Assembly (NCBI GenBank): GCA_033764055.1 | Contig: JANRJI010000050.1 | Location: forward strand, 1 to 64,000 | DNA from: Ga0077555 sp033764055 | Lineage (GTDB): Bacteria > Pseudomonadota > Alphaproteobacteria > Rhizobiales > Hyphomicrobiaceae | Direction of reading: 5' to 3' | DNA: 64,000 nucleotides | Part shown: piece by piece, positions 33,726-42,181 of the stretch | Layout of the letters: each line of letters begins with the position of its first letter | Position numbering within the stretch: position 1 is the first letter of the stretch | Made by a program: the position numbers and the translations under genes | Notes under the pieces: model-generated | The model's database searches: none | Told to the model about the DNA's origin: nothing | Seen by the model: only the letters and a program-made list of their open reading frames with translations

Positions 33726-35327
33726 CTATCCAGGGTCGCTCAACAAATTTGACAGGCTCGAAAGACGATCCGCCTCAGCCGCCGGCTTGTCCCAGCGGAT
33801 GCGCGCGATACGCGGGAAGCGCATGGCGATGCCCGATTTGTGCCGCGGCGAGCGCTGGACGGCATCGAACAGAACCTCCAGCACCAGTCCCGGCTCGACA
33901 GCGCGGACCGGCCCGAAACGCTCGGTCGTATGCCCCCTGATCCACCTGTCGAGCCGCACCAGCTCGGCATCGCTGTAACCGGAGTAGGCCTTCCCGACTG
34001 GCACCAGCGCCGGCTGCCCCTGAGGGTCTTCGGTCCACAGGCCGAACGTATAGTCGGAGTAGAACGACGAGCGCTTGCCGGAGCCACGCTGCGCATACAT
34101 CAGCACGCAGTCGATGGACAGCGGCGCCCGTTTCCACTTGAGCCAGTGGCCTTTGGGCCTGCCTGCGATGTAAGGGCTCTGCCAGCGCTTCAGCATCAGC
34201 CCTTCGATGCCGGCGGCGCGGGTCCCTGACCACAACGCATCGAGGGTTGCCTTGTCGGCGACCGCGACCTGCTCCGACAGATCCGTCAGTGGCGGGCGGT
34301 AGTGGGCGTGCCAGGCCTCCAGCCGGCGGCGGCGCTCGAGAAGGGGGAGCGGGCGCAGGTCCTCGCCCTCCAGCATCAGCGCGTCGTAGAGCCTGAGGTG
34401 GGCCGGAAAGTCGGCCAGCATGCGGCGCGTGACCTGCCGTCGGTTGAGTCGCTGCTGGAGATCGTTGAACGGGGCGACCACGCCCTCGCGCACGACCAGC
34501 AGCTCGCCGTCGAGCACTGCCTCCTCGGTGGCGCCCGCCAGAATCTCGGGAAAGCTGTGGCCGATGTCATCGCCGGTACGGGAATAGAGGCGTGCCTCGT
34601 TCCGCCCGGCAGCGAGCTGGACCCGAATGCCGTCCCATTTCCACTCGACGGCATACTCAGCGAGGTCGAGGGTCGCCCACTCGCTCGGCTCGATCGGGTG
34701 TGCCAGCATCGGTGGGCGGAACACCGGTGCGCCGGCCGGGTCCGGCCTCGGCCCCGTGCCCTCGAGCCATGCGAGGAGGCCGTGGTAGGGTGCCTCGAGA
34801 CCGTGCCAGACCTCCTCGATGTCCGACACCGGGCGGCCCCCGAGCTCGGCGACCGCCGTTTTGGCGAGGCGCGCGGAGACGCCGACGCGGAGTGCTCCGG
34901 TCAGCAGCTTCAAGAGGGCCCAGCGCTCCACGGCATCGAGCCGGTCCAGCCACGCCTCCAAGCGGGCGGCCAGATCGCTGCGGTCCATGGTGCGGATGGC
35001 CTGCGCAACGTCCCGAAGATGCAGCGGCTCTCGACCTGAGGTCTCGCCGCCGCTCGGCGCCGGCCACACCAGAGCGACGGTCTCGGCGGTATCGCCGACG
35101 TAGTCGCGCGACATGCGGAACAGCTCGGCATCGAAGCGGCGCTTCATCAGCTCGGCTATCGTGCGCCGGACAGGCAGTCGGACGGCCAGCCCGTCGGTGA
35201 GCGCGGCCAAGGCAAAGCCGCGGTCGGGATCGGGCGTCGCACGCAGATAGTCCACCATCAGCCGCAGCTTGGCATTGCGCTGAGGCGTGTAGACGAGGCG
35301 GTCGAGCAATCCGGCGAAGGCCTTCAT
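33726..35327 (-). CDS. ATP-dependent DNA ligase (cisplatin damage response type)
   Basis: A 533-residue ligase. The nucleotidyl-transfer motif is EWKWDGIRVQL with the AMP-accepting Lys at 230, followed by RLYSRTGDDIGHSFPE, LDGELLVV, GLMLKRWQSPYIAGR and WLKWKR, in the usual order of covalent nucleotidyltransferases. An N-terminal helical DNA-binding domain covers about 1-200. The length and the partner gene match the bacterial ligases paired with a ligase-associated exonuclease and implicated in damage response. The ATG overlaps the TGA of the exonuclease gene (ATGA), so the two are coupled. The helicase and MPE phosphoesterase that accompany them in other bacteria are not seen here. Confidence 0.93.
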   Translation of the reverse strand: MKAFAGLLDRLVYTPQRNAKLRLMVDYLRATPDPDRGFALAALTDGLAVRLPVRRTIAELMKRRFDAELFRMSRDYVGDTAETVALVWPAPSGGETSGREPLHLRDVAQAIRTMDRSDLAARLEAWLDRLDAVERWALLKLLTGALRVGVSARLAKTAVAELGGRPVSDIEEVWHGLEAPYHGLLAWLEGTGPRPDPAGAPVFRPPMLAHPIEPSEWATLDLAEYAVEWKWDGIRVQLAAGRNEARLYSRTGDDIGHSFPEILAGATEEAVLDGELLVVREGVVAPFNDLQQRLNRRQVTRRMLADFPAHLRLYDALMLEGEDLRPLPLLERRRRLEAWHAHYRPPLTDLSEQVAVADKATLDALWSGTRAAGIEGLMLKRWQSPYIAGRPKGHWLKWKRAPLSIDCVLMYAQRGSGKRSSFYSDYTFGLWTEDPQGQPALVPVGKAYSGYSDAELVRLDRWIRGHTTERFGPVRAVEPGLVLEVLFDAVQRSPRHKSGIAMRFPRIARIRWDKPAAEADRLSSLSNLLSDPG

Positions 35328-36373
35328 TCCGTCTCGTCCTCGCGTCCAACGAGCGCCAGCGCGCGGGCCCGCCGGCCCATCCGCCGAGCAGCGTAGACGA
35401 CCGCCTCCTCACGGCCGTGCGTCACCCAGATCTCGCCAGCGGCTGTCTCCTCGATCGTCGCCATCAGCTCCGGCCAGTCGACGTGGTCGGATATCACGAG
35501 CGGCAGCTCGACGCTGCGCTGGCGCGCCCGCCCCCGCACACGCATCCAGCCCGAGGCGAATGCCGTCACGGGGTCCGCAAGACGCCGTGACCAGCGGTCA
35601 CCCAGGGCCGACGGCGGCGAAAGCACGATCTCGCCGGCGAGCGAGGTGGTTGCAGAAGCGACCGGCCGGACATCGCCGAGGGAGACGCCGAGACGCACGT
35701 AGAGAGCGCACATCTCGACGAGGGCGCCGTGCAGCCAGATGGTGCGACCGTAGCCCGCCTGCCGCAACAGGACGATGAGGCGCTGGCACTTGCCGAGACC
35801 ATAGACCCCGACCTGATGCGTTCGCTCGGGAAATGCCGCGAGCGAGGCGAGCAGCTTGCCGATCTCGCGCGCATCAGGCTCATGGCGGAACACGGGCAGG
35901 CCGAAGGTGGCCTCCGTCACCAGCAGATCGCATGGCACCAGCTCGAACGGCGCACACGTGGGGTCGTGGCGCCGCTTGTAGTCCCCCGTGACGACGGCGC
36001 GGCGACCACGATAGTCGATCACCACCTGCGCACTGCCGAGGATATGTCCTGCAGGTCGCAACGTGACGGTGACGTCGCCGATGCGGAGCGGCCGGCCATA
36101 GGCTAGCTCATCGAGCGTGCCACCGGCCCCGGCACCGAGCCGCACGCGCATCACCGCCAGCGTCTCCGGCGTCGCGAGCACGGCCGCGTTGCCGGCACGC
36201 GCGTGGTCCGAGTGACCGTGCGTGACGATGGCGCGCTCGACGGGCCGGGCGGGATCGATGTGGAAGCCGCCGGGGACGCAATGGAGGCCGGCCGCGTCGG
36301 GGCGCAGCCAGCTTTCGAACGGCTCGGTCGTGATGATGGTCGTCAATCGGCCCGGGAGATCGTGAGGTTGCAT
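35324..36373 (-). CDS. Ligase-associated DNA exonuclease (MBL/beta-CASP-like)
   Basis: A 349-residue metallo-beta-lactamase-fold nuclease. It starts with a short leader, has the metal motif VTHGHSDHARAGNAAVLATP, then LRPAGHILGSAQVVIDYRG, VTGDYKRRHDPTCAPFE, ISDHVDWPELMATIEE and WVTHGREEAVVYAARRMG, in the order of the SNM1/Pso2-like ligase-associated exonucleases. It is expected to trim DNA ends for the ligase it overlaps. No good ribosome binding site is visible. It is divergent from the CinA-family gene (about 140 bases between starts). Confidence 0.92.
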   Translation of the reverse strand: MQPHDLPGRLTTIITTEPFESWLRPDAAGLHCVPGGFHIDPARPVERAIVTHGHSDHARAGNAAVLATPETLAVMRVRLGAGAGGTLDELAYGRPLRIGDVTVTLRPAGHILGSAQVVIDYRGRRAVVTGDYKRRHDPTCAPFELVPCDLLVTEATFGLPVFRHEPDAREIGKLLASLAAFPERTHQVGVYGLGKCQRLIVLLRQAGYGRTIWLHGALVEMCALYVRLGVSLGDVRPVASATTSLAGEIVLSPPSALGDRWSRRLADPVTAFASGWMRVRGRARQRSVELPLVISDHVDWPELMATIEETAAGEIWVTHGREEAVVYAARRMGRRARALALVGREDETE

Positions 36374-36511
36374 CGACGCTCATGTAGGCGCGCTCCCGGC
36401 GCTCGCCAAATCGCGCCGGCGCATGCCGCCCCCCCGACCTCACCTTTCCCGCTCGGGCGATCCCTGCAAGACTGGAGCCGTCCACCACCAGAGACCGAGC
36501 CGAGGCCCCCG

Positions 36512-37003
36512 ATGCAGACGCTACTTCCCCTCGCCGAGACCATCGCCCGTCAGCTCAAGGCACGCGGCGAGACAATCGCCGTCGCCGAGTCCTCGGCCGG
36601 CGGCCTGATCGCAGCCGCATTGCTCGCCGTGCCCGGCGCCTCCGCCTATTTCCTCGGCGGCGGCGTCGTCTACACGCGCCAGGCGCGGGGTGCGCTGCTC
36701 GGCATCACCGACGGTGAGATGCAAGGCCTCCGCTCCTCGAGCGAGCCGTATGCACTGTTGCTCGCGCGCACCCAGCGCCACCGCCACGGCGCCACCTGGG
36801 GCCTCGCGGAAACCGGCGCCGCGGGGCCGTCGGGCAATCGCTACGGCGATGCGGCCGGCCACACCTGCATCGCCATCGCCGGCCCCGTCGAGCGGACGCT
36901 CACGCTGGAGACCGGGCACGGTGACCGCATCGAGAACATGCGTGCCTTCGGCCGCAAGGCGCTCGAGACCTTCGCCGAGGCTCTCGCCGCGGGACGATCC
37001 TGA
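36512..37003 (+). CDS. CinA family nicotinamide-nucleotide amidohydrolase domain protein
   Basis: A 163-residue stand-alone CinA C-terminal domain. Landmarks are VAESSAGGLIAAALLAVPGA, the AYFLGGGVVYTRQARGALLG strand, and ATWGLAETGAAGPSGNRYGD. Such proteins deamidate nicotinamide mononucleotide in NAD salvage; the usual Cys/Thr of the AES-C-T-GG motif is Ser-Ala here, as in many divergent homologues whose activity is uncertain. GAGG precedes the ATG at 36512. The frame extends far upstream without a better start. It is divergent from the exonuclease gene and convergent with the molybdopterin enzyme. Confidence 0.85.
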   Translation: MQTLLPLAETIARQLKARGETIAVAESSAGGLIAAALLAVPGASAYFLGGGVVYTRQARGALLGITDGEMQGLRSSSEPYALLLARTQRHRHGATWGLAETGAAGPSGNRYGDAAGHTCIAIAGPVERTLTLETGHGDRIENMRAFGRKALETFAEALAAGRS

Positions 37004-37039
37004 GCGCCGCGCGAAAGGCGTCCGCGGGAACCGCCCGCT

Positions 37040-39241
37040 CTACTCCCCGGCCGCGGCGCCCATGCGCGCATGCTCGCCGCCGCTGAGCCGCACCACGCGG
37101 CAACGCTGCCCGCGGATGCTTGCCGACCCGGTCAGCGGATCGAAGGGTCCGGCGTAGGCCAGCGCTGCGTTGATGTTGATATCGAGCACGCCGCGATCGG
37201 GCGTCGTATCCTCAGGCCGCCACCAGCCCATGCCGGTGCTGACCACCTCCGGTGGGGTCTGGTCGCTCACTTTCACTTTCAGCCGGCAGGTGCCGACGCG
37301 CGCCTGCGTCTCGACCAGCACCCAGTCGCCGTCGGTGACGCCGAGGCTGGCGGCGGTCGCCGGGTGGACCAGCAGCCGGGGATCGGGCGACACCTTGCGC
37401 GCCCAGGCCTGCTCGCGGAAGCGGGTGTGGTGGAACGCTTTCTCGCGATCGCCGGTGATCAGCGTGAGCGGGAACGCGGGGTGCTCTCCCCCCTCGCCGA
37501 GGCTCGAGATCCGCGGCACGTAGGCCGGCAGCGGATCGAGGCCGACCCGCGCAACGCGGCTCGCTGCCAGCTCGATTTTCCCCGAAGGCGTCGGGAATGG
37601 GCGGGCCTCGAAATCGCCGATCTCGAATGCCGGCCGCGCGTAGCCCTTGGCCTCGAGCTCGTCGAACGTAATGCCGGACGAGCCGAGCAGGCTCTCGTTG
37701 AACTCCCGCTGCGAGCGCCAGGGGATGAGGCGCCTGGCCACCGCTTGCCGCGCTTCCAGCCGGTCGAGCAGAGGCACCGCGATGTCGATCTCCTGGCGGG
37801 CCTCGCCCTGCGGCGGTGCCACTGCCCGGGCCAGCGTCACGATCTGGCCGATCGCCTGGAACGAGACCTCCTCCTCCTCGAGCGAGGTGGTCTTCGGCAG
37901 CACGATGTCGGCCAGCTCGGCAGTCGGCGTCATCAGGTGTGTTGCGACCGCGACGAAGTCGAGCGACTTGATCGCCTCGATCGTCCGGCGCGCGTCGGGG
38001 TAGGTCAGCAGGATGTTGACGCCTGAGATGTAGGCGGCCCGCACCGGATATGGCGTACCGGTCAGCATCGCGTCGATGACCGACGGGTTGTGGCAGGCCG
38101 TCTGCCAGCCTTCGGGGCCGGCCCACAGCGGATAGCGGTCGGCTCCGATGGTGCGGCGCTCGACCTCCAGCGGCAGACGATGCGCGGGGCGGTGCAGCAG
38201 CTCGACATAGTTGGAGAAGCCCTTCGGCTTCTTGTTGCGCAGGTTGCCGCCTCGCCGGTCGACATTCCCGGAGATGGCGACCAGCGCGTGGAAGGCGCGG
38301 AAGGCGTCGGTGCCGCCGGCGAAGGCGTCGATGCCATGGCCGGAGAGGAAGGTGGAGGGTCCGTCCGCGTAGAGCCGCGCCGCCTGCACGATATCGCCGG
38401 CGGGCACGCCAGTGATGGTCTCGGCCAGTTCGGGCGGATACTCACCGGCCCGTGTCGCAAGCTCGGGAAGGCCGGTGCACCAGCGGGCGACGAACGCCTT
38501 GTCGTAGAGGTCTTCGCGGATGGTGACGGCAATCATGGCGAGCGCCAGTGCGGCGTCGGTCCCGATCCGAGGGCGAAGCCACAGATCGGCGCTGTCGGCA
38601 ACCGGCGTTCGTTTCGGGTCGATCACGACCAGCCTCAGGCCACGCCTGCGGGCCGCCTTGATCTCTGCCCACTGGACCGGGTCTGCAACGGACGGATTCC
38701 GCCCGACGATCAACGCGGTGCGCGCATGCTCCACGTCGCCGCCATTGTCGATGTCGAGGCCCATGGCCCGCGCGCTGACTGCCCGGCATCCGCCGCAGAG
38801 GTCCTGGTTGATCATCCAGTTCGGCGACCCGATCGAGCGCACCATCAGGGCTGTGATCAAGCTGCGGGAGAAGTTGGCGCCGCTCGTCGCGCCGACGATC
38901 GCCTCGGGACCATGGGCGCGGCGCACCTCGGCGAGGCGGTCGGCCATCTCGTCCAGCGCCTCGTCCCAGGTGATTCGCTGCCACCGCCCGCTGCCACGCG
39001 GGCCGGTGCGTCGCATCGGATGGAGAACGCGATCGGGGTGATACATCAGACCGGGCGCACCGCGTATCCCCTTCAGGCAAAAGTTGCCCTTGGAATAGGG
39101 ATTGTTGCGGTCGGGCCCCATCTCGACGACCTTGCCGTCGCGAACCGTGGCCAGTGCCCCGCAGTTGACGGAGCATTCCCAGCACGTCGTCGGATAGGTG
39201 CCGTCGGAGAGGGCTCCGTCCGATCTGCTCGACGTCGTCAC
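37040..39241 (-). CDS. Molybdopterin-dependent oxidoreductase (DMSO reductase superfamily)
   Basis: A 733-residue enzyme. The N-terminal [4Fe-4S] motif is TTCWECSVNCGALATV with the fourth Cys in SKGNFCLKG. The region of the metal ligand reads NQDLCGGCRAVSARAM, followed by the bis-MGD-binding blocks IVGRNPSVADPVQWAEIKAA, LSGHGIDAF and the C-terminal domain with HPATAASLGVTDGDWVLVET. It has no Tat signal, so it is probably cytosolic. A GTG at 39241 is the likely start because GGAGGTGG precedes it and the Cys motif follows shortly. No electron-transfer or membrane subunit is adjacent, so the substrate and electron partner are unknown. Confidence 0.88.
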   Translation of the reverse strand: MTTSSRSDGALSDGTYPTTCWECSVNCGALATVRDGKVVEMGPDRNNPYSKGNFCLKGIRGAPGLMYHPDRVLHPMRRTGPRGSGRWQRITWDEALDEMADRLAEVRRAHGPEAIVGATSGANFSRSLITALMVRSIGSPNWMINQDLCGGCRAVSARAMGLDIDNGGDVEHARTALIVGRNPSVADPVQWAEIKAARRRGLRLVVIDPKRTPVADSADLWLRPRIGTDAALALAMIAVTIREDLYDKAFVARWCTGLPELATRAGEYPPELAETITGVPAGDIVQAARLYADGPSTFLSGHGIDAFAGGTDAFRAFHALVAISGNVDRRGGNLRNKKPKGFSNYVELLHRPAHRLPLEVERRTIGADRYPLWAGPEGWQTACHNPSVIDAMLTGTPYPVRAAYISGVNILLTYPDARRTIEAIKSLDFVAVATHLMTPTAELADIVLPKTTSLEEEEVSFQAIGQIVTLARAVAPPQGEARQEIDIAVPLLDRLEARQAVARRLIPWRSQREFNESLLGSSGITFDELEAKGYARPAFEIGDFEARPFPTPSGKIELAASRVARVGLDPLPAYVPRISSLGEGGEHPAFPLTLITGDREKAFHHTRFREQAWARKVSPDPRLLVHPATAASLGVTDGDWVLVETQARVGTCRLKVKVSDQTPPEVVSTGMGWWRPEDTTPDRGVLDININAALAYAGPFDPLTGSASIRGQRCRVVRLSGGEHARMGAAAGE

Positions 39242-39311
39242 CGCACCACCTCCGCTCGCGCCCGGCAGAACCTTCTGCCGCCGAGGCGCTAACGGCGGCC
39301 TCAGAGAATAA

Positions 39312-39710
39312 TCATCTCTGCGTTCGCACGTCGATGCACTTGCCCTGCTTCTGGCTGAAGTAGTTGAACGGACCGCAGGTGCGTGGTGCCGCCGCGGCCT
39401 TGGTCGCTCTGGCGGGCCTGGCGGCCCGCTTGACCGGCGCCGGACCCAGCCTATCGGGCGCTCTCGCGGCGGTTGCCGAGGCGCTGGCTGCCGCCGTCTC
39501 GGCCGGCTCAGGCCGTGCGACCGTGTCCGGCGCGGGCGACGCCACCGCATCCGGCTGTGGCGGCTTCGGTGCAACAGGCTCCTCGATCACCGGTGCAACT
39601 GATATGCCGACGTGCGGCGCCACGGCCGGCGTGAGCTGCGCCCGAGCACCACCGGCACCAATCGCAGTCAACACGAGCGCGAGGGACGACACGCGAAGTA
39701 GGGCGATCAT
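39312..39710 (-). CDS. Secreted Ala/Pro-rich protein of unknown function
   Basis: A 132-residue protein with a signal peptide (LLRVSSLALVLTAIGAGGARA). A low-complexity Ala/Pro/Val-rich stretch makes up most of the mature part. It ends with a small Cys-bracketed motif, TCGPFNYFSQKQGKCIDVR, of a kind common in exported proteins of Hyphomicrobiales. Function unknown. The start at 39710 has AAGG upstream. It follows the proline-rich 120-residue gene on the same strand. Confidence 0.72.
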   Translation of the reverse strand: MIALLRVSSLALVLTAIGAGGARAQLTPAVAPHVGISVAPVIEEPVAPKPPQPDAVASPAPDTVARPEPAETAAASASATAARAPDRLGPAPVKRAARPARATKAAAAPRTCGPFNYFSQKQGKCIDVRTQR

Positions 39711-39945
39711 GGAGGAGCCTTCGCTTTTCAGGAAATCAACGGAACCGCCCGGATTGGGAGCCGCCGCAGATGACCATTTCCCGCAGGATCGCGTGCCAAA
39801 ACAACCGCCAATCCGCCATAATCGTTAACATGGCGGGCGCGGCTCTAATTCGCCTTCGCCCGAGACGGGCCGAGGATGCGCGGCCCTCGCTCCCGGCGCT
39901 CCGCTGACGCCTGGGGCTTTCCTGCAATATCTAGGCGCCAAAGAG

Positions 39946-40308
39946 TTATTTTGGCCGGACGGACGACGGGTTCCCCGGACTGCCGGGCGGAGGAATGACG
40001 GGCATATTGCCGGGGTTCGGGACCGGCGCCGGAACATGGATCTCCGGGTCCACCGCCTTGGGCGGAACGATGACACCTTCCCCGCGGCTCAATTGATCCG
40101 ACAGCGTGCCGGGCGGCGCCTCGGGGCCGGCCTTTCCTGTCTGCGATGGCGGATCGATTCTCTCGGGGACCGTCTTCTGCGGGTCGCCCGGAGTGGGCGC
40201 CGGAGGGCTCGTCTGGCTATGAGCCGCCCAGGCCGAGGCGGCGAGGAGAACCAATCCCAAGAGCGGAGTCGCAGCGCGGCGACGGTCGTCGTGATGTCGA
40301 GGAGGCAT
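39946..40308 (-). CDS. Secreted proline-rich protein of unknown function
   Basis: A 120-residue protein with a signal peptide at about 12-32 (TPLLGLVLLAASAWAAHS). The mature chain is Pro/Gly-rich and disordered, with the pattern LSDQLSRGEGVIVPPKAVDP followed by MPVIPPPGSPGN, which occurs in many small exported alphaproteobacterial proteins of unknown role. The start is close to the end of the ThDP enzyme gene upstream (gap 67 bases). Function unknown. Confidence 0.7.
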   Translation of the reverse strand: MPPRHHDDRRRAATPLLGLVLLAASAWAAHSQTSPPAPTPGDPQKTVPERIDPPSQTGKAGPEAPPGTLSDQLSRGEGVIVPPKAVDPEIHVPAPVPNPGNMPVIPPPGSPGNPSSVRPK

Positions 40309-40375
40309 GCCTCGAAACGTAGCGGAGGAGGCGCTGGTTCCGGCGCCCCCTCCGTGTGGCAGGTCGAGCCTCAGC

Positions 40376-42019
40376 CTAGCCTATCCGGCTGACCTCCGTC
40401 TCCTTCGAGGTGATGAATTCGAGCAGCGCCGGCTGGCCCTTCTTCGTCGCCTCGATGCCGCGCTTGATGGCCGGCACGATGTCAGCCGGCTTCTCGATGC
40501 GCTCGCCGTAGCCCCCGAACGCCCTGGCCATGGCCGCATAGTCGCCCGAGATGTCGGTCGAGCGGTATTTCTCCGTCGAGACGGGCATCACCTTGAGCTC
40601 GATCGCCATGGAGAAGTTGTTCAGGAGAATCGACAGAATGGGGATGCGCTCGCGGACAGCCGTCTCGAAGTCCATACCCGTGAAGCCGATGGCCGCGTCG
40701 CCCCATACGTTGATGCACAGCTTGTCAGGCTTGGCGAGCTTGGCCCCCATGGCGAAGCCGAGACCGGCACCGAGCTGGGTGGTCTTGCCCCACCCGATGT
40801 AGGAGAGCGGCGTCGTCGGCTTCCAGAATGGCGAGAGCTGGTCGCGCGGGCTGCCGGCATCGTGGGTGATGATGGTGTTGTCGATGTCGACGGTGTGCTG
40901 CAGATCCCACAGCACGCGATAGGGATTGAGCGGCGCGTCGTTATTGGTGAGCTTCGGCATCCACTTGGCCAGCCAGGGCTCGTAGACCTCCTTGATCTCG
41001 GCAGCGACGGCCTTCGGGTCCTTCGGGCCCTTGCCGTGCAGCTTGTAGACCTCGTCCAGCAGCGCCCTGAGCACGATGCGCGCGTCGCCGACGATGCCGA
41101 GCGAGACGGGAACGTCCTTGTTGATATCCGCCGGATCGAGCGTCGCCTGGATAATGCCCTTGTGGCCGGCCGGCATCTTGACGCCGAAGTTGGTCTCGGT
41201 GAACGAGCAGCCGATGCCGAGGATCAGGTCCGACTTGTCGAGGAAGGTGCGCACGGTCTGGGGAATGGCAAGACCGCCGGAGCCGAGCGACAGCGGATGG
41301 GTCTCGGGGAAGGCGCTCTTGCCCTCGAGGCTGGTCGTCACCGGGATGGCGAGCAGCTCGGCCAGCTCCTTGAGCTCGCCCCACGCCTCGGCCCAGTGCA
41401 CGCCCTGCCCGGCGTAGATCACCGGACGCTTCGCGGCCACGAGCCGCCTGGCCGCCTCGCGCACGGCTTCCATGTCGGTGCCGGTGCGGATCGGCGAGGG
41501 CGAGAAATAGGTGTCGGGGTCGACCTCCTCGTTGAACACATCGGTTGGGATCTCCACCAGCACTGGGCCGCCCCGGCCCGAGCGAAGCTGCTGGAAGGCC
41601 CGGCGCATGATGTTCGGGATCTCGGCCGCGCTCGTGATCGGCTCGGCCGACTTGGTGATCGATCGCATCGAGACCGACGCGTTGTAGTTGCGCTCGACCC
41701 AGGCGATGCGGCGGGCATAGCCCATCGGCAAGACCAGGATCGGGATCGACTCGGACCAGGCCTGCGCCACGCCGCCGTAGGCGTTCTCGGTGCCGGGGCC
41801 GTGTTGCATGGCGAAGACTCCAATCTTCTTGCCGGAGGTGACGCGGCTGACGGCGTCGGCCATGTGCAGACCGATGCGCTCCTGGCGAACGATGATCGGC
41901 CGCACGTCGATCTTGGCGACGAGCTCGAGGATGTGGTTGACCGGGTAGCCGATCACGAACTCGACGCCCTCGCGCTTCAGGATGTGCGAGATGGCGTCGC
42001 CGGCTTTCATCTTGGCCAT
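40376..42019 (-). CDS. Thiamine pyrophosphate-dependent enzyme (acetolactate synthase-like)
   Basis: A 547-residue ThDP enzyme of the acetohydroxyacid synthase/benzoylformate decarboxylase family. The N-terminal catalytic Glu is in VRQERIGLHMADAVSR (E47); then GVFAMQHGPGTENAYGGVAQ, a central nucleotide-type domain (about 190-330), and the ThDP-diphosphate motif INVWGDAAIGFTGMDFETAV ending in LLNN. The sequence does not fit a standard acetolactate synthase, and no small subunit is nearby, so it is probably a catabolic decarboxylase or ligase. GGAGG precedes the ATG. It is divergent from the GMC oxidoreductase with 162 bases between, which suggests joint regulation. Confidence 0.88.
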   Translation of the reverse strand: MAKMKAGDAISHILKREGVEFVIGYPVNHILELVAKIDVRPIIVRQERIGLHMADAVSRVTSGKKIGVFAMQHGPGTENAYGGVAQAWSESIPILVLPMGYARRIAWVERNYNASVSMRSITKSAEPITSAAEIPNIMRRAFQQLRSGRGGPVLVEIPTDVFNEEVDPDTYFSPSPIRTGTDMEAVREAARRLVAAKRPVIYAGQGVHWAEAWGELKELAELLAIPVTTSLEGKSAFPETHPLSLGSGGLAIPQTVRTFLDKSDLILGIGCSFTETNFGVKMPAGHKGIIQATLDPADINKDVPVSLGIVGDARIVLRALLDEVYKLHGKGPKDPKAVAAEIKEVYEPWLAKWMPKLTNNDAPLNPYRVLWDLQHTVDIDNTIITHDAGSPRDQLSPFWKPTTPLSYIGWGKTTQLGAGLGFAMGAKLAKPDKLCINVWGDAAIGFTGMDFETAVRERIPILSILLNNFSMAIELKVMPVSTEKYRSTDISGDYAAMARAFGGYGERIEKPADIVPAIKRGIEATKKGQPALLEFITSKETEVSRIG

Positions 42020-42181
42020 TTGGGTGTCCTCCGAGGTTTCTCGTCGGACAGGTTACAGGTTTCAATGATCAGGGGAAGAGAGCCGAGCAACGCCGCATCG
42101 CTCGACCGGCAACGCGCCGCTTGTCGCCAAGGGTCCGTCTCGGCACACTGGCAGCCAACGAGGGCACGCAAGGGCGAGGCA

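Noticed and set aside
40307..42181. A long plus-strand frame upstream of, and in frame with, the GMC gene
   Set aside because: It is antisense to the ThDP enzyme gene. The GMC protein starts cleanly at 42182 with a ribosome binding site, and the upstream residues have no domain.
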